Source of the DNA: Armatimonadota bacterium
GTDB lineage: Bacteria; Armatimonadota; Zipacnadia; UBA1398; JAKPQA01
DNA: 56,975 nt
Assembly: GCA_029547025.1 (NCBI GenBank)
Contig: JAKPQA010000031.1
Span: forward strand, 1 to 56,975
Reading direction: 5' to 3'
Shown here: piece after piece, positions 40,468 through 49,214 of the stretch
How the letters are laid out: each line of letters begins with the position of its first letter
Position numbering within the stretch: position 1 is the first letter of the stretch
The notes under the pieces: model-generated
Told to the model about the DNA's origin: nothing
What the model saw: the letters and a program-made list of their open reading frames with translations, nothing else
Databases searched by the model: none
Made by a program: the position numbers and the translations under genes

Positions 40468-41292
40468 GTGACACTCAGGTCCAAGTGCCTCGTCGGGACG
40501 CTCCTGGCGCTCGTGGCCGCCGGCACGGCTTCCTTCGCACAGGAAGACAACGCCGCGGTCCAGACCGCCATGGACAAAATGCTTGCCGCAGCCACCAAAG
40601 GCGACACGGCGGCACTCAAGGCCATGCTCCATGAAGGATTCGCCGGCGCCGTCGTGACCACGTTCGGCAACCCCACTGTCTGCGACCGAGACGCCTTCGT
40701 CAAGGCCGTCATCGAGCAATCGACAGGGGCTCCGGCCGGACTCACCGTCAAGCTCGACACCACCGAGACGTCCGGCTCACTCACCTTCGTCAAGGCGTCC
40801 GTGCCCGTCTTCGGTAACCAGGGCCCCGCCTTCTGGGCCGTGCTGGCCAAGCAAGGCGAGGAACTGGTCGGCGTGGCCGCGGTGCTCGACATGGAGCCCA
40901 GCCGCACCACCGATGCCGTCAAAGAGAAGCAGAGCCAGGAGCTTGAGGAGGTCCTGGCCGGGGCCATGAACTTCAAGGAAAAGGGGTTTGCCGGCCTCGT
41001 CGACTATCTTTCGCCGGATGCCTGCATTCTGGGGCTCGACATGAACGGTGTGCTCAATACCGTCGCGGGCCGCGATAAGGTCGAGGGCATGGTTGGCGGG
41101 ATACCGCTTCCCGAATCGGTCTCGCTCTCAAACCAGAAAGTGGAGCAAGGCTACGGCCTCGCATCGGCCACCATGGACCTCGATCTCACCATGGGCGGCT
41201 TCAGCATGAAGGTCAAGGCGGCGGCGTACCTCGCCAAGACCAAGGACGGCTGGAAGGTCTTCGCCGCCACGATGATCCCGCAGCAGGGCTAG
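40468..41292 (+). CDS. Secreted NTF2/SnoaL-like protein with two tandem domains
   Basis: The protein has 274 residues from a GTG start with GGAAGG upstream. A signal peptide ends near GTASFAQE (residue 25). The mature part seems to contain two NTF2-like cone folds: residues about 28-145 (AVQTAMDKMLAAATKGDTAALKAML at the start) and about 150-274, which ends with the family-typical strand pair KAAAYLAKTKDGWKVFAATM. NTF2-like domains are small ligand-binding or enzymatic pockets; no catalytic residue set was recognised. A strong hairpin 24 nt after the stop suggests that transcription from pyrF ends here. Function unknown. Confidence 0.6.
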   Translation: MTLRSKCLVGTLLALVAAGTASFAQEDNAAVQTAMDKMLAAATKGDTAALKAMLHEGFAGAVVTTFGNPTVCDRDAFVKAVIEQSTGAPAGLTVKLDTTETSGSLTFVKASVPVFGNQGPAFWAVLAKQGEELVGVAAVLDMEPSRTTDAVKEKQSQELEEVLAGAMNFKEKGFAGLVDYLSPDACILGLDMNGVLNTVAGRDKVEGMVGGIPLPESVSLSNQKVEQGYGLASATMDLDLTMGGFSMKVKAAAYLAKTKDGWKVFAATMIPQQG

Positions 41293-41315
41293 CGCTTCCG
41301 GCTGGCAATCGGTCT

Positions 41316-41348
41316 GCAGACGGGGGCCGGAACTCGGCCCCCGTCTGC
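41316..41348 (+). terminator. Strong terminator-like hairpin
   Basis: GCAGACGGGGGCCG (41316-41329) pairs perfectly over 14 bp with its complement at 41335-41348 around the loop GAACT, 24 nt after a stop codon. It is followed by a mildly T-rich GTGTCTCCTAT rather than a true T-run. The rest of the 41293-41586 gap holds no gene I can support. Confidence 0.65.
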
Positions 41349-41586
41349 GTGTCTCCTATGCATGACCGTCCGCGGCGGCACACGGAGCACCGCCGCACGC
41401 ACAGCGCTGGACCGCGGATGCGCCATGGGCGCGTCGTCGCAGGACGTCTTGAGCACCTGCCCCGTCCGCCCCACCGGGCCGCCAGGCCCGTCACCACGTC
41501 GCGGACGTTCAGGTCGATGCCGATGCACAGACGCATGCGACGGTCACGACACGCGACACGAGTGCTTCCCCGGGTGACCCATGGGC

Positions 41587-42558
41587 CTAGGCCGACCCCT
41601 CGAGGTGAGCCGCAGCCAAGGCGAGCGCCGCCAGATCCCCGACGTCGTCACCCAGTTCGGACGCCACGATGGGACGTCTCTCCGGCATCAGGCCCCCATA
41701 CTCCGCGTAGGCGACTTCGTTGATCCGGTCCAGAAGGAGGTCGCCCGCCCGCACGGCCAGCGTGCCGATCGCCACGAGCTCGGGATCGACCACCTTGATC
41801 AGATTCGCGACACCCGTTCCCATGGCCGCTGCCGCCTCCTGCAGGACCGCCCGCGCATTGGCGTTCCCCTGCCGAGCCAGCTCGCAGAGCTTCTCACACG
41901 GAATCCGGCCCACGCTGTCCACCAGAGGGAGCAGTTCGGTGTCATGGTCGGCGGCCGCTCTCTCGGCGGCGATCGCCTCGATGGCAGGTCCCGACGCATA
42001 GGCCTGAAGACATCCGCGCCGCCCACAGCTGCACTCCCGGCCGTCACGGACAATGGTGACATGACCGATCTCGCCCGCCATTCCGAACGCGCCGCGGAAT
42101 ACCCGGCCATCCGATACGATGCCTCCACCAATGCCCGTGCCCATGGTCATGTAGCAGATGTGCCGGAGTCCCCGCCCGGCACCATAGAGAAACTCGGCCA
42201 CGGCGCCGGCGTTCGCGTCGTTGTCCAGCGCCACCGGGGAGCTCAGGGCATCGCCCAACAGCGAGCCCAAGTCGATGTCGCGCCAGCCGGGGATGTTGGG
42301 CGACGAGCAAAGCCCCGTGCGCGGGTCCACCGGACCTCCATGCGACACCCCCAGGACGGCGACCGACGCGGCCGACACCTGGGCCGACTCCCTCACCAGC
42401 CGGAGCAGATCGATGATGCGACTCACGACACGCTCGGGCCCCTCCTCGCCGCGAGTCGGCACCACGGCCTTGCGGATGATGCGGCCATCCGGTGTCCCCG
42501 CCACCGCTGAGATCTTCGTGCCACCCAAATCGAGCCCGAGCAGTACTGGTTCACCCAA
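41587..42558 (-). CDS. ROK-family sugar kinase (glucokinase-like)
   Basis: The protein has 323 residues from a TTG start at 42558; GGGGAGAGG lies at suitable spacing and the protein begins LGEPVLLGLDLGGTKIS. The ATPase fold shows the phosphate-1 motif LGLDLGGTKIS, the sugar-binding loop LDNDANAGAVAEF with the likely catalytic Asp, and MTMGTGIGGGI. The ROK zinc site is GHVTIVRDGRECSCGRRGCLQAYASG (His plus CxCGxxGC). ROK kinases phosphorylate glucose, N-acetylglucosamine or N-acetylmannosamine; there is no N-terminal HTH, so it is a kinase rather than a repressor. It begins 34 nt after the stop of the 1063-residue exported protein and is probably in the same operon. Confidence 0.92.
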   Translation of the reverse strand: MGEPVLLGLDLGGTKISAVAGTPDGRIIRKAVVPTRGEEGPERVVSRIIDLLRLVRESAQVSAASVAVLGVSHGGPVDPRTGLCSSPNIPGWRDIDLGSLLGDALSSPVALDNDANAGAVAEFLYGAGRGLRHICYMTMGTGIGGGIVSDGRVFRGAFGMAGEIGHVTIVRDGRECSCGRRGCLQAYASGPAIEAIAAERAAADHDTELLPLVDSVGRIPCEKLCELARQGNANARAVLQEAAAAMGTGVANLIKVVDPELVAIGTLAVRAGDLLLDRINEVAYAEYGGLMPERRPIVASELGDDVGDLAALALAAAHLEGSA

Positions 42559-42592
42559 TGCTCCTGAACCCTCTCCCCTGAGCTGCGGCCGG

Positions 42593-45500
42593 CTAGCCCT
42601 GCGGCGTGCTCTGCCCGACCCCGGATGCCAGGGCCTTCGAAACCCGCAGCAACACGTCTGCCCGCGCCATGTCATCGGGCAGCAAAGCCGCCAGGGCCTT
42701 CACCCGGTCGGGAACCGTCGGACCGACCGAACTGATCAGGCCCCCCATCAGTCTATCCGCCTCGTCGCGGTCTGTGACCTGCCGGACTGCCTCGATCGCC
42801 CGGTCCAGCAGATCGGCCCGGGCCGGCGGCCCGGAAGCCAGGGCGCACAACGTCTCAGCTCGGATGGGGGCTGGTAGCTTCTCCACTGCGGCCAGCCCAT
42901 TCGCGGGGTCCAGCCGGAATGCGACCACCGCCGCGTCCCGCGCCGCCGTGGCTGCCAGCTCGGGCTCGACATCCGGGCCCAGCGCCTTGAGCGCCGCCGA
43001 CGCCTGCTCCGCCAGCTCCCGCGAGCGCCCTCCCGCCCCGGGAACCGCAGACAGCTCCCGGGCCACCAGCAGCAGCTGCCGAACCCGCAGGGCAGCCGCC
43101 TGTCCGGCATCCAGGTCTTCGTTCGGGCCGATCTGCTCAGCCAGGTGCGCCGCCTGATCGTAGGGGAAGGACGGCCCCAGGGGGTTCTGCTCAGACGCCA
43201 CCTCGCCGATGGTCATGAGAGCCCGGATTGCCTCGACGGCGTCGAGAGCCCCCACCGCGTAGGCCCAGCTCTGCGCGGTGCTCGGGTCCAGCCGAGCCAT
43301 CGCGATGGAGACATCCGCTCGGGCTCGAGCTTGCTCGACCGGCTCGGGCACGGCGAAGGCTGCCTCGAGCGCCGCCTGCGCTGCCGACCGAGCGGCCTCG
43401 GGGGCCGTGGCCCACCAGGCAGTCACGCAGGCTGTGAGGCGCTGACTGCGTTCATAGGCGTCCTCGATGCGCGCCGCCACCTCCATCGCCCGCTGCCGAG
43501 CCCTCGCCGCCCTCTCCGAGTCGGAGCCGGCCAACGCCCCGGCGACACGCGAGTAGGCCCATGCGGCCGTGTCGGCGGGCTCCGACAGGCCGGCCAACGC
43601 CATGGCTTGGTCGGGAGAAGCCGCCGCGAGATCGGCCACCAGCTCACACCAGGCTGCGGGCGCGAAGGCGCCCACGCCGAGCTCCGACGCCAGGGCGAAA
43701 GCCCGATCGGCAGCCGCGGCCGCCACCCGTCCGTTGCCCGCGCACCCATGGGCCACATAGGCGCACGCCGCTGCCTGCGCACGCTGGTCGGGTAGGCTGG
43801 CGGCGAGAGCGGCAGCTTGGGCCGCCAGCGCGGGAACCCCCTCGGACATGTCGGCCAGGCACCGGGCCCGCAGACCCGCGTCGGTGATCCCCTCGGCGAC
43901 CTCCTCCCCGCCCGGCGTTCCCCGGCGTGCCAACGCCAGCGCCAACGCGGCCCGCACCTCGTCCAGGCTCCGCGCGTCGTGCAGGGTACCGAGACGCGCC
44001 CGGGCCGCCCCCGGCGCCAACGGGGCCAAGGCGATCAACACGTCGGCCAACAGGCGCTCGTCGGCCGCAAAGCCTGAGGCCAGCTCCAGGGCCCTATCGG
44101 GGTCCTGAGTCGCGACGCCCGAGATCACGGCGGCCAGCGCGACCTGGCGCTCGGCCTCGCGGACGACGGACTGCGCCAGATCGAGGCATCCCGCTGCTGC
44201 ATCGGGCGGCGCCGCCGCCAGCGTTTCCGCCAGCACGGCGTCGCGCCGCGTCGGTCCCACGGTCCTCGCCATCGACAGAGCGCCCTGCGAGCTCGTCGGG
44301 GCCAGACGTGGAGCCAGCCGGCCAGCCACCTCGTCACACAGGTCCGCCGAGTCGCCGGCCAACCGGAGCGCCTCGGCGCCCAGTGCCGACGCTTGAGCCG
44401 GGTCACGGATGCACAGGGCCTCAGCGACCCGGCCGAGGCTCAGCGCGGGCACGGCCGATCGCCGGGCGCATTCCGCCGTTCTCGCGGCATCCACGCCAAC
44501 GGCCCGATCCCAGAGGGCTGGTTCGGGCACCCACGGAGCGTCGCCCCCGCCGGGCGTCGGACGTAGAATGTCCTCCAGCACGCCCCACGCCCGGCTGGGA
44601 TCCAGCCCAAACAGCGCCGCCGCGACGTTCTGCAGCACGCTCAAGCGGTCGGTGACTGGCAACTCGGCGGCAGGTAGCGCGTCGCAGTCCACGACCACGT
44701 GGTCCAGCAGGGCGACCGCCCTCGAGCGATCGAAAGCCGCCACCGACTGGGCCAGGACCACGCGCGCCTCGAGCCCGCGCGCCGCCGGCCGCAACGCGCG
44801 GGCGGACTCCAGTGCCTGATCTACCACCGGTCCCGCGGCACGCGCGTCTATGGCCCCGATGGCCCGAACGAGAGCCTGCTGCGTCGCGAAACGCTCTTCG
44901 ACGCGCCGGATCGCCGGCGCCGCGCCCAGGTCGGCCTCCAGCAGCTTCACCGCCCGCACCGGGTCATACGGCCCCAGGGCCACCGCCACCTCGCGGCGCA
45001 GCTCCGCCTGCCGGCCCTTATCCCTCACCCGGTCCAGCAACGCGACGGCCTCATCGAGGTCCTTGCGAGCCGAGTTGTCAGCGGCCTGCCGTTTCACCGG
45101 AACCAGGGCGATCAGGCCACAGACGCGTGACTCAGGGTCCGAGAACGCCTGTACGAGTCTCTGGATTGCTTTCGGGTCGCGCACGGCGCCTCTTGCGGCC
45201 AGCGCGGCCAGCGCGGCCGATTGCCGCGCCTCCTCCGGGATGTACCGCAGCAGCGTCAGGGCCTCCGCCCCTGTCGGTCCCTCGGGCCACCGGGCGAGCC
45301 CGAGGGCCGCCTCCGCCCCGGCCGCGGGAACGCCAAGACAGCCGAGCGCCTGCAACCGGACCTCCGAGGTGCCCGCCGCGCCAGGCAGAGCGATCCGAGC
45401 CAGCGCCCGGTCACGCCCGGACGGCGACTCGATTGCCTGCGCGAGCGGCAACGCTGCCTGCGGCGCCGCATAGGCCAGACGCTCACAGGCCACGCCCAAC

Positions 45501-45784
45501 ACGGCATCACGAACGGCTGCGTCGGCCACCGACGAACGGGCCAGCGAGACACCATCGTGCCCGCCCAAGGAGGCCCCTGCAACAGCCGCCCCGGTCAGCT
45601 CCGGTATCACCTGACCCGCTGATCCACGGGCGGCACAGTCGGCGGCGAACTCCAGGAGGTCGACCACGATCTCCGCATCCGGCGGCGTCTGCGCGCCGGC
45701 TGGCGCCAGCAGGAGCCAGACGGTGACCGCGCCCAGCACGGCCACTTCCCCTCTCGAGCGCACTCGAAGGTCTTGCCTCACCAT
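42593..45784 (-). CDS. Exported alpha-helical repeat protein (HEAT/TPR-like), 1063 residues
   Basis: The start is placed at 45784 because it gives a clear signal sequence (VAVLGAVTVWLLLAPAGAQTPP); the frame is open further upstream to 45889 but without a credible start context. The mature protein is almost entirely Ala/Arg/Leu-rich amphipathic helices in repeats of about 35-45 residues, with recurring D-P/R-x-x-A-x-x-L elements (DPVRAVKLLEADL, DRSRAVALLDHVV, DPSRAWGVLEDIL, DPDRALELASGF). This is an alpha-solenoid scaffold. Such proteins mediate protein-protein contacts; no enzyme motif is present. It is divergent from the pseudo-caspase gene with 200 bp between starts, and upstream of a ROK kinase. 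Partner unknown. Confidence 0.6.
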   Translation of the reverse strand: MVRQDLRVRSRGEVAVLGAVTVWLLLAPAGAQTPPDAEIVVDLLEFAADCAARGSAGQVIPELTGAAVAGASLGGHDGVSLARSSVADAAVRDAVLGVACERLAYAAPQAALPLAQAIESPSGRDRALARIALPGAAGTSEVRLQALGCLGVPAAGAEAALGLARWPEGPTGAEALTLLRYIPEEARQSAALAALAARGAVRDPKAIQRLVQAFSDPESRVCGLIALVPVKRQAADNSARKDLDEAVALLDRVRDKGRQAELRREVAVALGPYDPVRAVKLLEADLGAAPAIRRVEERFATQQALVRAIGAIDARAAGPVVDQALESARALRPAARGLEARVVLAQSVAAFDRSRAVALLDHVVVDCDALPAAELPVTDRLSVLQNVAAALFGLDPSRAWGVLEDILRPTPGGGDAPWVPEPALWDRAVGVDAARTAECARRSAVPALSLGRVAEALCIRDPAQASALGAEALRLAGDSADLCDEVAGRLAPRLAPTSSQGALSMARTVGPTRRDAVLAETLAAAPPDAAAGCLDLAQSVVREAERQVALAAVISGVATQDPDRALELASGFAADERLLADVLIALAPLAPGAARARLGTLHDARSLDEVRAALALALARRGTPGGEEVAEGITDAGLRARCLADMSEGVPALAAQAAALAASLPDQRAQAAACAYVAHGCAGNGRVAAAAADRAFALASELGVGAFAPAAWCELVADLAAASPDQAMALAGLSEPADTAAWAYSRVAGALAGSDSERAARARQRAMEVAARIEDAYERSQRLTACVTAWWATAPEAARSAAQAALEAAFAVPEPVEQARARADVSIAMARLDPSTAQSWAYAVGALDAVEAIRALMTIGEVASEQNPLGPSFPYDQAAHLAEQIGPNEDLDAGQAAALRVRQLLLVARELSAVPGAGGRSRELAEQASAALKALGPDVEPELAATAARDAAVVAFRLDPANGLAAVEKLPAPIRAETLCALASGPPARADLLDRAIEAVRQVTDRDEADRLMGGLISSVGPTVPDRVKALAALLPDDMARADVLLRVSKALASGVGQSTPQG

Positions 45785-45984
45785 AGTCGTTCTGCCTTCG
45801 CCGGAGCCCGCGCCGAACCTGCGTCCAGGCCGCGCAGGGACCGTCACTCGCGGTGCCGAACTGCCGGGTCGCGGTTCTCGTCTCACCATCGGGGAACGTT
45901 ACGCGCCGCCGGGTGTCAGAGAGACTGCGGATGTGCAGTTCTGGCGCGCCGCTCCACTGCAGCCCCGATTTGGAGGCCCACGAG

Positions 45985-47328
45985 ATGCGAGTCGTCCGCC
46001 ACCCGCTCGTCGTCGCCGCGGCCGCGGCCCTGGCACTTCCGGCAACTGCCCAGACGCCCGATGCTGTGGACGGATCCACGTGGGCCATCGTCATCGGGAT
46101 CCAGGTCCACGAGGACGACACGCTCATCCCCAGCCGCAAGGGTGCCTATCAGACCGCCAACGCCATCTACGCCTACATCGCCGACCCGGCCCGGGGTGGC
46201 ATCGGAGCGGATCACACCCGCCTGTTGTGCGAGTTCGGGGCCGATCGCAGATCGATCCAGGCGGCGTTCGAGGAGGTCAGGGGGCTCGCCAAGGACTCCG
46301 ATCGGCTGCTGGTCTACGCCGGTCTGCGCACGGCGCTCGCCGCCGACGCCGACGGAAAGATAACCGGTTACTTTTTGCCCTACGACGCTAAGCTCGACAG
46401 CCTGGCCACTACGGCCATCGCGCCCGCTGACCTGGCCGCCTGGATCTCCGCGGTACCGGCCAGGAGGCGCGTGGTCTTCCTCGATGCCGCGTTCGCCGAT
46501 GCCATCAGAGCACCCGGAGCCGAGAACGCGGCTCCGCCGGCCGACTACCTGAATCTGCTGGGCGCGAGTGCCGCCGTTATCGCGGCCACCGACGGCGCCA
46601 AGCCCGTCCCCGAGGACGGGCTCGAGCACCCACTGCTCGGTTTCTCCCTCTACACCGCCATGCAGGGGCCCGGCGACAAGAACCGGGATGGCAAACTCAC
46701 CTTCGCTGAGTTCCTCCAGCACCATGGCGACACCGTGGCGGCCGTCTACCAGGGACAAGAGGGCAACGCACCCCATCCCTACTCGAACGGCGTCGAACCC
46801 GAGCAGGTGCTGGCCGCCGTCCCCCAGGCCGATCCGCGCTGCCCCGACGGCACGCGCCTGGTCGGAGAGGTCTGTATGGACATGTACGAATCCCCCAACA
46901 AACCAGGGGCCCCCGTCTACAACCCGGGCAATTGGTTCGGCGCAGTGGCCGTCTGCCAGCAAGCCGGTAAGCGCCTGTGCTCGACTCAGGAATGGATGCT
47001 GGCATGCCAGGGCCCGGGGTGGAAGTACCCCTACGGCAACGAGTATATCGACAGCTACTGCAACGTGGGCGACACCGAAGGCCACCTCGAGCGCGTCGGC
47101 TCCCGACCGTTCTGTGTCAGTGCGTGGGGCATCTATGACCTCATCGGCAATGCTCAGGAGTGGGCCGGAACCGAGAAGAAGGAAAACGCTACGGTTCTGG
47201 GCGGCCGGTTCTTCGATGCGCCGGGCGAGAGCATCGGCTGCCGCGAGTCCCTGGTCGCCGGGAACCCGATCCTCGAGGGCGCCGAGCTGGGCATGCGCTG
47301 CTGCATCGAACCCAAGCCGACGGAGTAG
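45985..47328 (+). CDS. Exported pseudo-caspase fused to EF-hand and SUMF1-like domain
   Basis: The protein has 447 residues; TGGAGG lies 8 nt before the ATG. A signal peptide ends near ATAQT (23). Residues 31-228 follow the peptidase C14 (caspase-like) plan: STWAIVIGIQ, DPARGGI, LLVYAGLRT, YFLPYDA, VVFLDAAFAD. Family members have GHG after the VYxSG strand and DAC(Y/F)SG at the nucleophile; here these read GLR (113-115) and DAAF, with Ala169 in place of Cys, so the dyad is absent. Residues 231-242 (DKNRDGKLTFAE) are a canonical EF-hand loop. Residues 285-440 are SUMF1/FGE-like (KRLCSTQEWMLAC, YPYGNEY, GIYDLIGNAQEW) with ten cysteines, but the paired active-site cysteines of true formylglycine-generating enzyme are not evident. 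It is probably a calcium-dependent extracellular binding or regulatory protein; that role is inference. Confidence 0.78.
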   Translation: MRVVRHPLVVAAAAALALPATAQTPDAVDGSTWAIVIGIQVHEDDTLIPSRKGAYQTANAIYAYIADPARGGIGADHTRLLCEFGADRRSIQAAFEEVRGLAKDSDRLLVYAGLRTALAADADGKITGYFLPYDAKLDSLATTAIAPADLAAWISAVPARRRVVFLDAAFADAIRAPGAENAAPPADYLNLLGASAAVIAATDGAKPVPEDGLEHPLLGFSLYTAMQGPGDKNRDGKLTFAEFLQHHGDTVAAVYQGQEGNAPHPYSNGVEPEQVLAAVPQADPRCPDGTRLVGEVCMDMYESPNKPGAPVYNPGNWFGAVAVCQQAGKRLCSTQEWMLACQGPGWKYPYGNEYIDSYCNVGDTEGHLERVGSRPFCVSAWGIYDLIGNAQEWAGTEKKENATVLGGRFFDAPGESIGCRESLVAGNPILEGAELGMRCCIEPKPTE

Positions 47329-47389
47329 CGGCCGGGAGCCCCGGGCCACTCGCCCCTGGAGCCCGGGCGGCGCACGATGACGAACCCGA

Positions 47390-47962
47390 TCACAAGATGC
47401 GGATCTCGATCTCCGGAGTGGCTCCTGGCACCGCCCGGATGCTCAGAATGGAGAACTGTCCGGCCCCGGGGACGAGGGTGATGCTGCTGAAGCTCAGCGC
47501 CGATGGATCGTCTCCTTCGACAACGATGTACACCGCAAAAACCGGTGGGCTGGCCTGCAGGGCCGAACTCAGGAAGGCCAGGGCTTCCGAGTCCAGCTGG
47601 TCCGAGACCGACAGGTTCTGAGCTCCAGCCGGGATGGTTGCCTCGGTGAGCTTCGTGGCACCCGACACCACATTGTCGGCCGTCAGGCCCATGTTCATGG
47701 ACCCGTAGACGCGGACGGTCTGGCTCACGGCCGCTCTGTTCGTCGCGACCATCGAGAACGAGGCCGACGTGAGGCCTCGGAAGTGGCTCTGATACTGCAT
47801 GAACTGCTCGTTGGTCGAGAGATCGATGATCACCCTCTGGAAACCGGTCCGGAGCGATGAACTGCCTGTGCCCAGGTTCACGGACGGCAAGTCCACCTGA
47901 ACCGTGCAGCCCGCAAGCCCTGCTCCGAGGCCGAAAGCCATCGCGAGCAACATGGCGCGCAT
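47390..47962 (-). CDS. Small predicted lipoprotein
   Basis: The protein has 190 residues from the start at 47962, chosen because it places a signal peptide (MRAMLLAMAFGLGAGLAGC) with a canonical LAGC lipobox; the open frame extends upstream to 48040 without a signal. The mature protein is beta-rich (FQRVIIDLSTNEQF, SFSMVATNRAAVSQTVRVYGS, VFAVYIVVEGDD, SSITLVPGAGQFSILSIRAV) and resembles no family I can name. It converges on the pseudo-caspase gene with 61 nt between stops; a 7-bp CCCGGGC stem in that gap could be a weak terminator. Confidence 0.65.
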   Translation of the reverse strand: MRAMLLAMAFGLGAGLAGCTVQVDLPSVNLGTGSSSLRTGFQRVIIDLSTNEQFMQYQSHFRGLTSASFSMVATNRAAVSQTVRVYGSMNMGLTADNVVSGATKLTEATIPAGAQNLSVSDQLDSEALAFLSSALQASPPVFAVYIVVEGDDPSALSFSSITLVPGAGQFSILSIRAVPGATPEIEIRIL

Positions 47963-48079
47963 GTTTCGGTCACCTCGCAGTTCCGGTGTGGGGTCCTGGA
48001 GCTTGGTTCCGACACCGGGTGCACAGCCAGAGGGTTCCACGCCAACGGCTCGGAGTGACCCGGAATCGCTTGTCTGTTT

Positions 48080-49084
48080 CTACCACCAGTTGTGAGCAAG
48101 CGGGGCGCCGCCGGCTACGGGCTGGTTCTCGAATGCCTTATACCGATACGGCTCCGAGAGCTCATCGATGCGGCGGAGGTCGTCCGCGTCCACCTGTTTG
48201 CTCAGCACATCGTACATGGGCTCGAAATGCTCGGGTCGGCTGCCACCCAGGATGGGTGTGGTCACGAAATCCTTGCTCAGAATCCACTTCATCGCCAGCT
48301 GCCCCAGCGTCAGCCCATTGCGCTGGGCTATGGGCTCCAGCTCATCGAGGAGGTCATAGACCTGCGGCGTTAGATGTTTCTGGCCGTAGCCCTGGATCCG
48401 CTCGTACCGACTCCCCTCCGGCAGGGGCTGTCCCCGCCGGTAGGCGCCCGCCAGGATCCCGCCGTGGAGCGGCCCGTAGACCATGGTGGCGATTCCAAAC
48501 CGCTTCGCGAACGGCACAGTCTCCGTCTCGATCACGCGATCGACAATGTTGTACCGGCACTGGATCGATATCAGCGGTTCCCAGTTGTGGAGCGCCGACA
48601 CTCCGAGCATATGGGCCATCTGCCACGCGTAGTGGTTGCAGACACCTATATATCGAACCTTACCTTGCGTCACTAGTGCGTCGAGCGTCGACAGCGTCTC
48701 CTCCACCGGCGACATGTGGTCCGGGTGGTGAAGCTGGTATAGATCGATGTGATCGGTGCGCAGCCGGCGCAGGCTGTCTTCGACGGCACTCATGATGTGA
48801 TAGCGCGAACAGCCGCGTCCGCCAGGGCGGTCGTACATCTTCACCCAGAACTTCGTGGCGATGACGAGCTGGTCACGCACCCCGTGCAGCAGATCGCCCA
48901 TCACCTCCTCGCTGGTGCCCGGGCCGTAGGCGTCGGCCGTGTCGATGAAGTTAATGCCCGCCTCAAATGCCCGGAAGAAGATGGACCGTGACGTCTCGCG
49001 GTCGCAACGCAGGGGGAAGTCCATGGCACCCAGGCACAGGCGAGACACCTCAAGGCCCGAGTTGCCAAAGCGCACATACTCCAT
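48080..49084 (-). CDS. Aldo/keto reductase
   Basis: The protein has 334 residues from the start at 49084 (MEYVRFGNSGLEVSRLCLG), with GAGGAGGG just upstream; a longer frame to 49144 exists but the family N-terminus is at the chosen start. This TIM-barrel NAD(P)H-dependent oxidoreductase has the tetrad elements FIDTADAYG (Asp and Tyr), ATKFW (Lys) and YQLHHPDH (His), and the later cofactor-site segments VRYIGVCNHY, YGPLHGGILAG and TTPILGGSRPEH. The substrate is not predictable. It is divergent from the BadF-type kinase with a 130-bp shared upstream region. Confidence 0.92.
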   Translation of the reverse strand: MEYVRFGNSGLEVSRLCLGAMDFPLRCDRETSRSIFFRAFEAGINFIDTADAYGPGTSEEVMGDLLHGVRDQLVIATKFWVKMYDRPGGRGCSRYHIMSAVEDSLRRLRTDHIDLYQLHHPDHMSPVEETLSTLDALVTQGKVRYIGVCNHYAWQMAHMLGVSALHNWEPLISIQCRYNIVDRVIETETVPFAKRFGIATMVYGPLHGGILAGAYRRGQPLPEGSRYERIQGYGQKHLTPQVYDLLDELEPIAQRNGLTLGQLAMKWILSKDFVTTPILGGSRPEHFEPMYDVLSKQVDADDLRRIDELSEPYRYKAFENQPVAGGAPLAHNWW

Positions 49085-49214
49085 CGAGCACCCTCCTCGA
49101 ACCATGCTGGATACCCGCACGGCCGGTTCGGGGGATTCCCGCACTCGCCCGCCATGTCCTACAATCCAGCTGACGGGGACGGAACCATGCCGGTCTCGGG
49201 AGAGAGGTCTCTGA

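Noticed and set aside
41213-41536. Minus-strand frame beginning MRLCIGIDLNVRDVV, reminiscent of the first RuvC motif of TnpB/OrfB-type proteins
   Set aside because: Only this short stretch is suggestive. The rest of the frame is Arg/Cys-rich with no second or third RuvC motif or zinc ribbon, and it runs through the terminator hairpin into the neighbouring gene.
46841-47310. Active formylglycine-generating enzyme (sulfatase activator)
   Set aside because: The fold signature is SUMF1-like, but the paired active-site cysteines near the C-terminus are not evident and no sulfatase gene is in the window.
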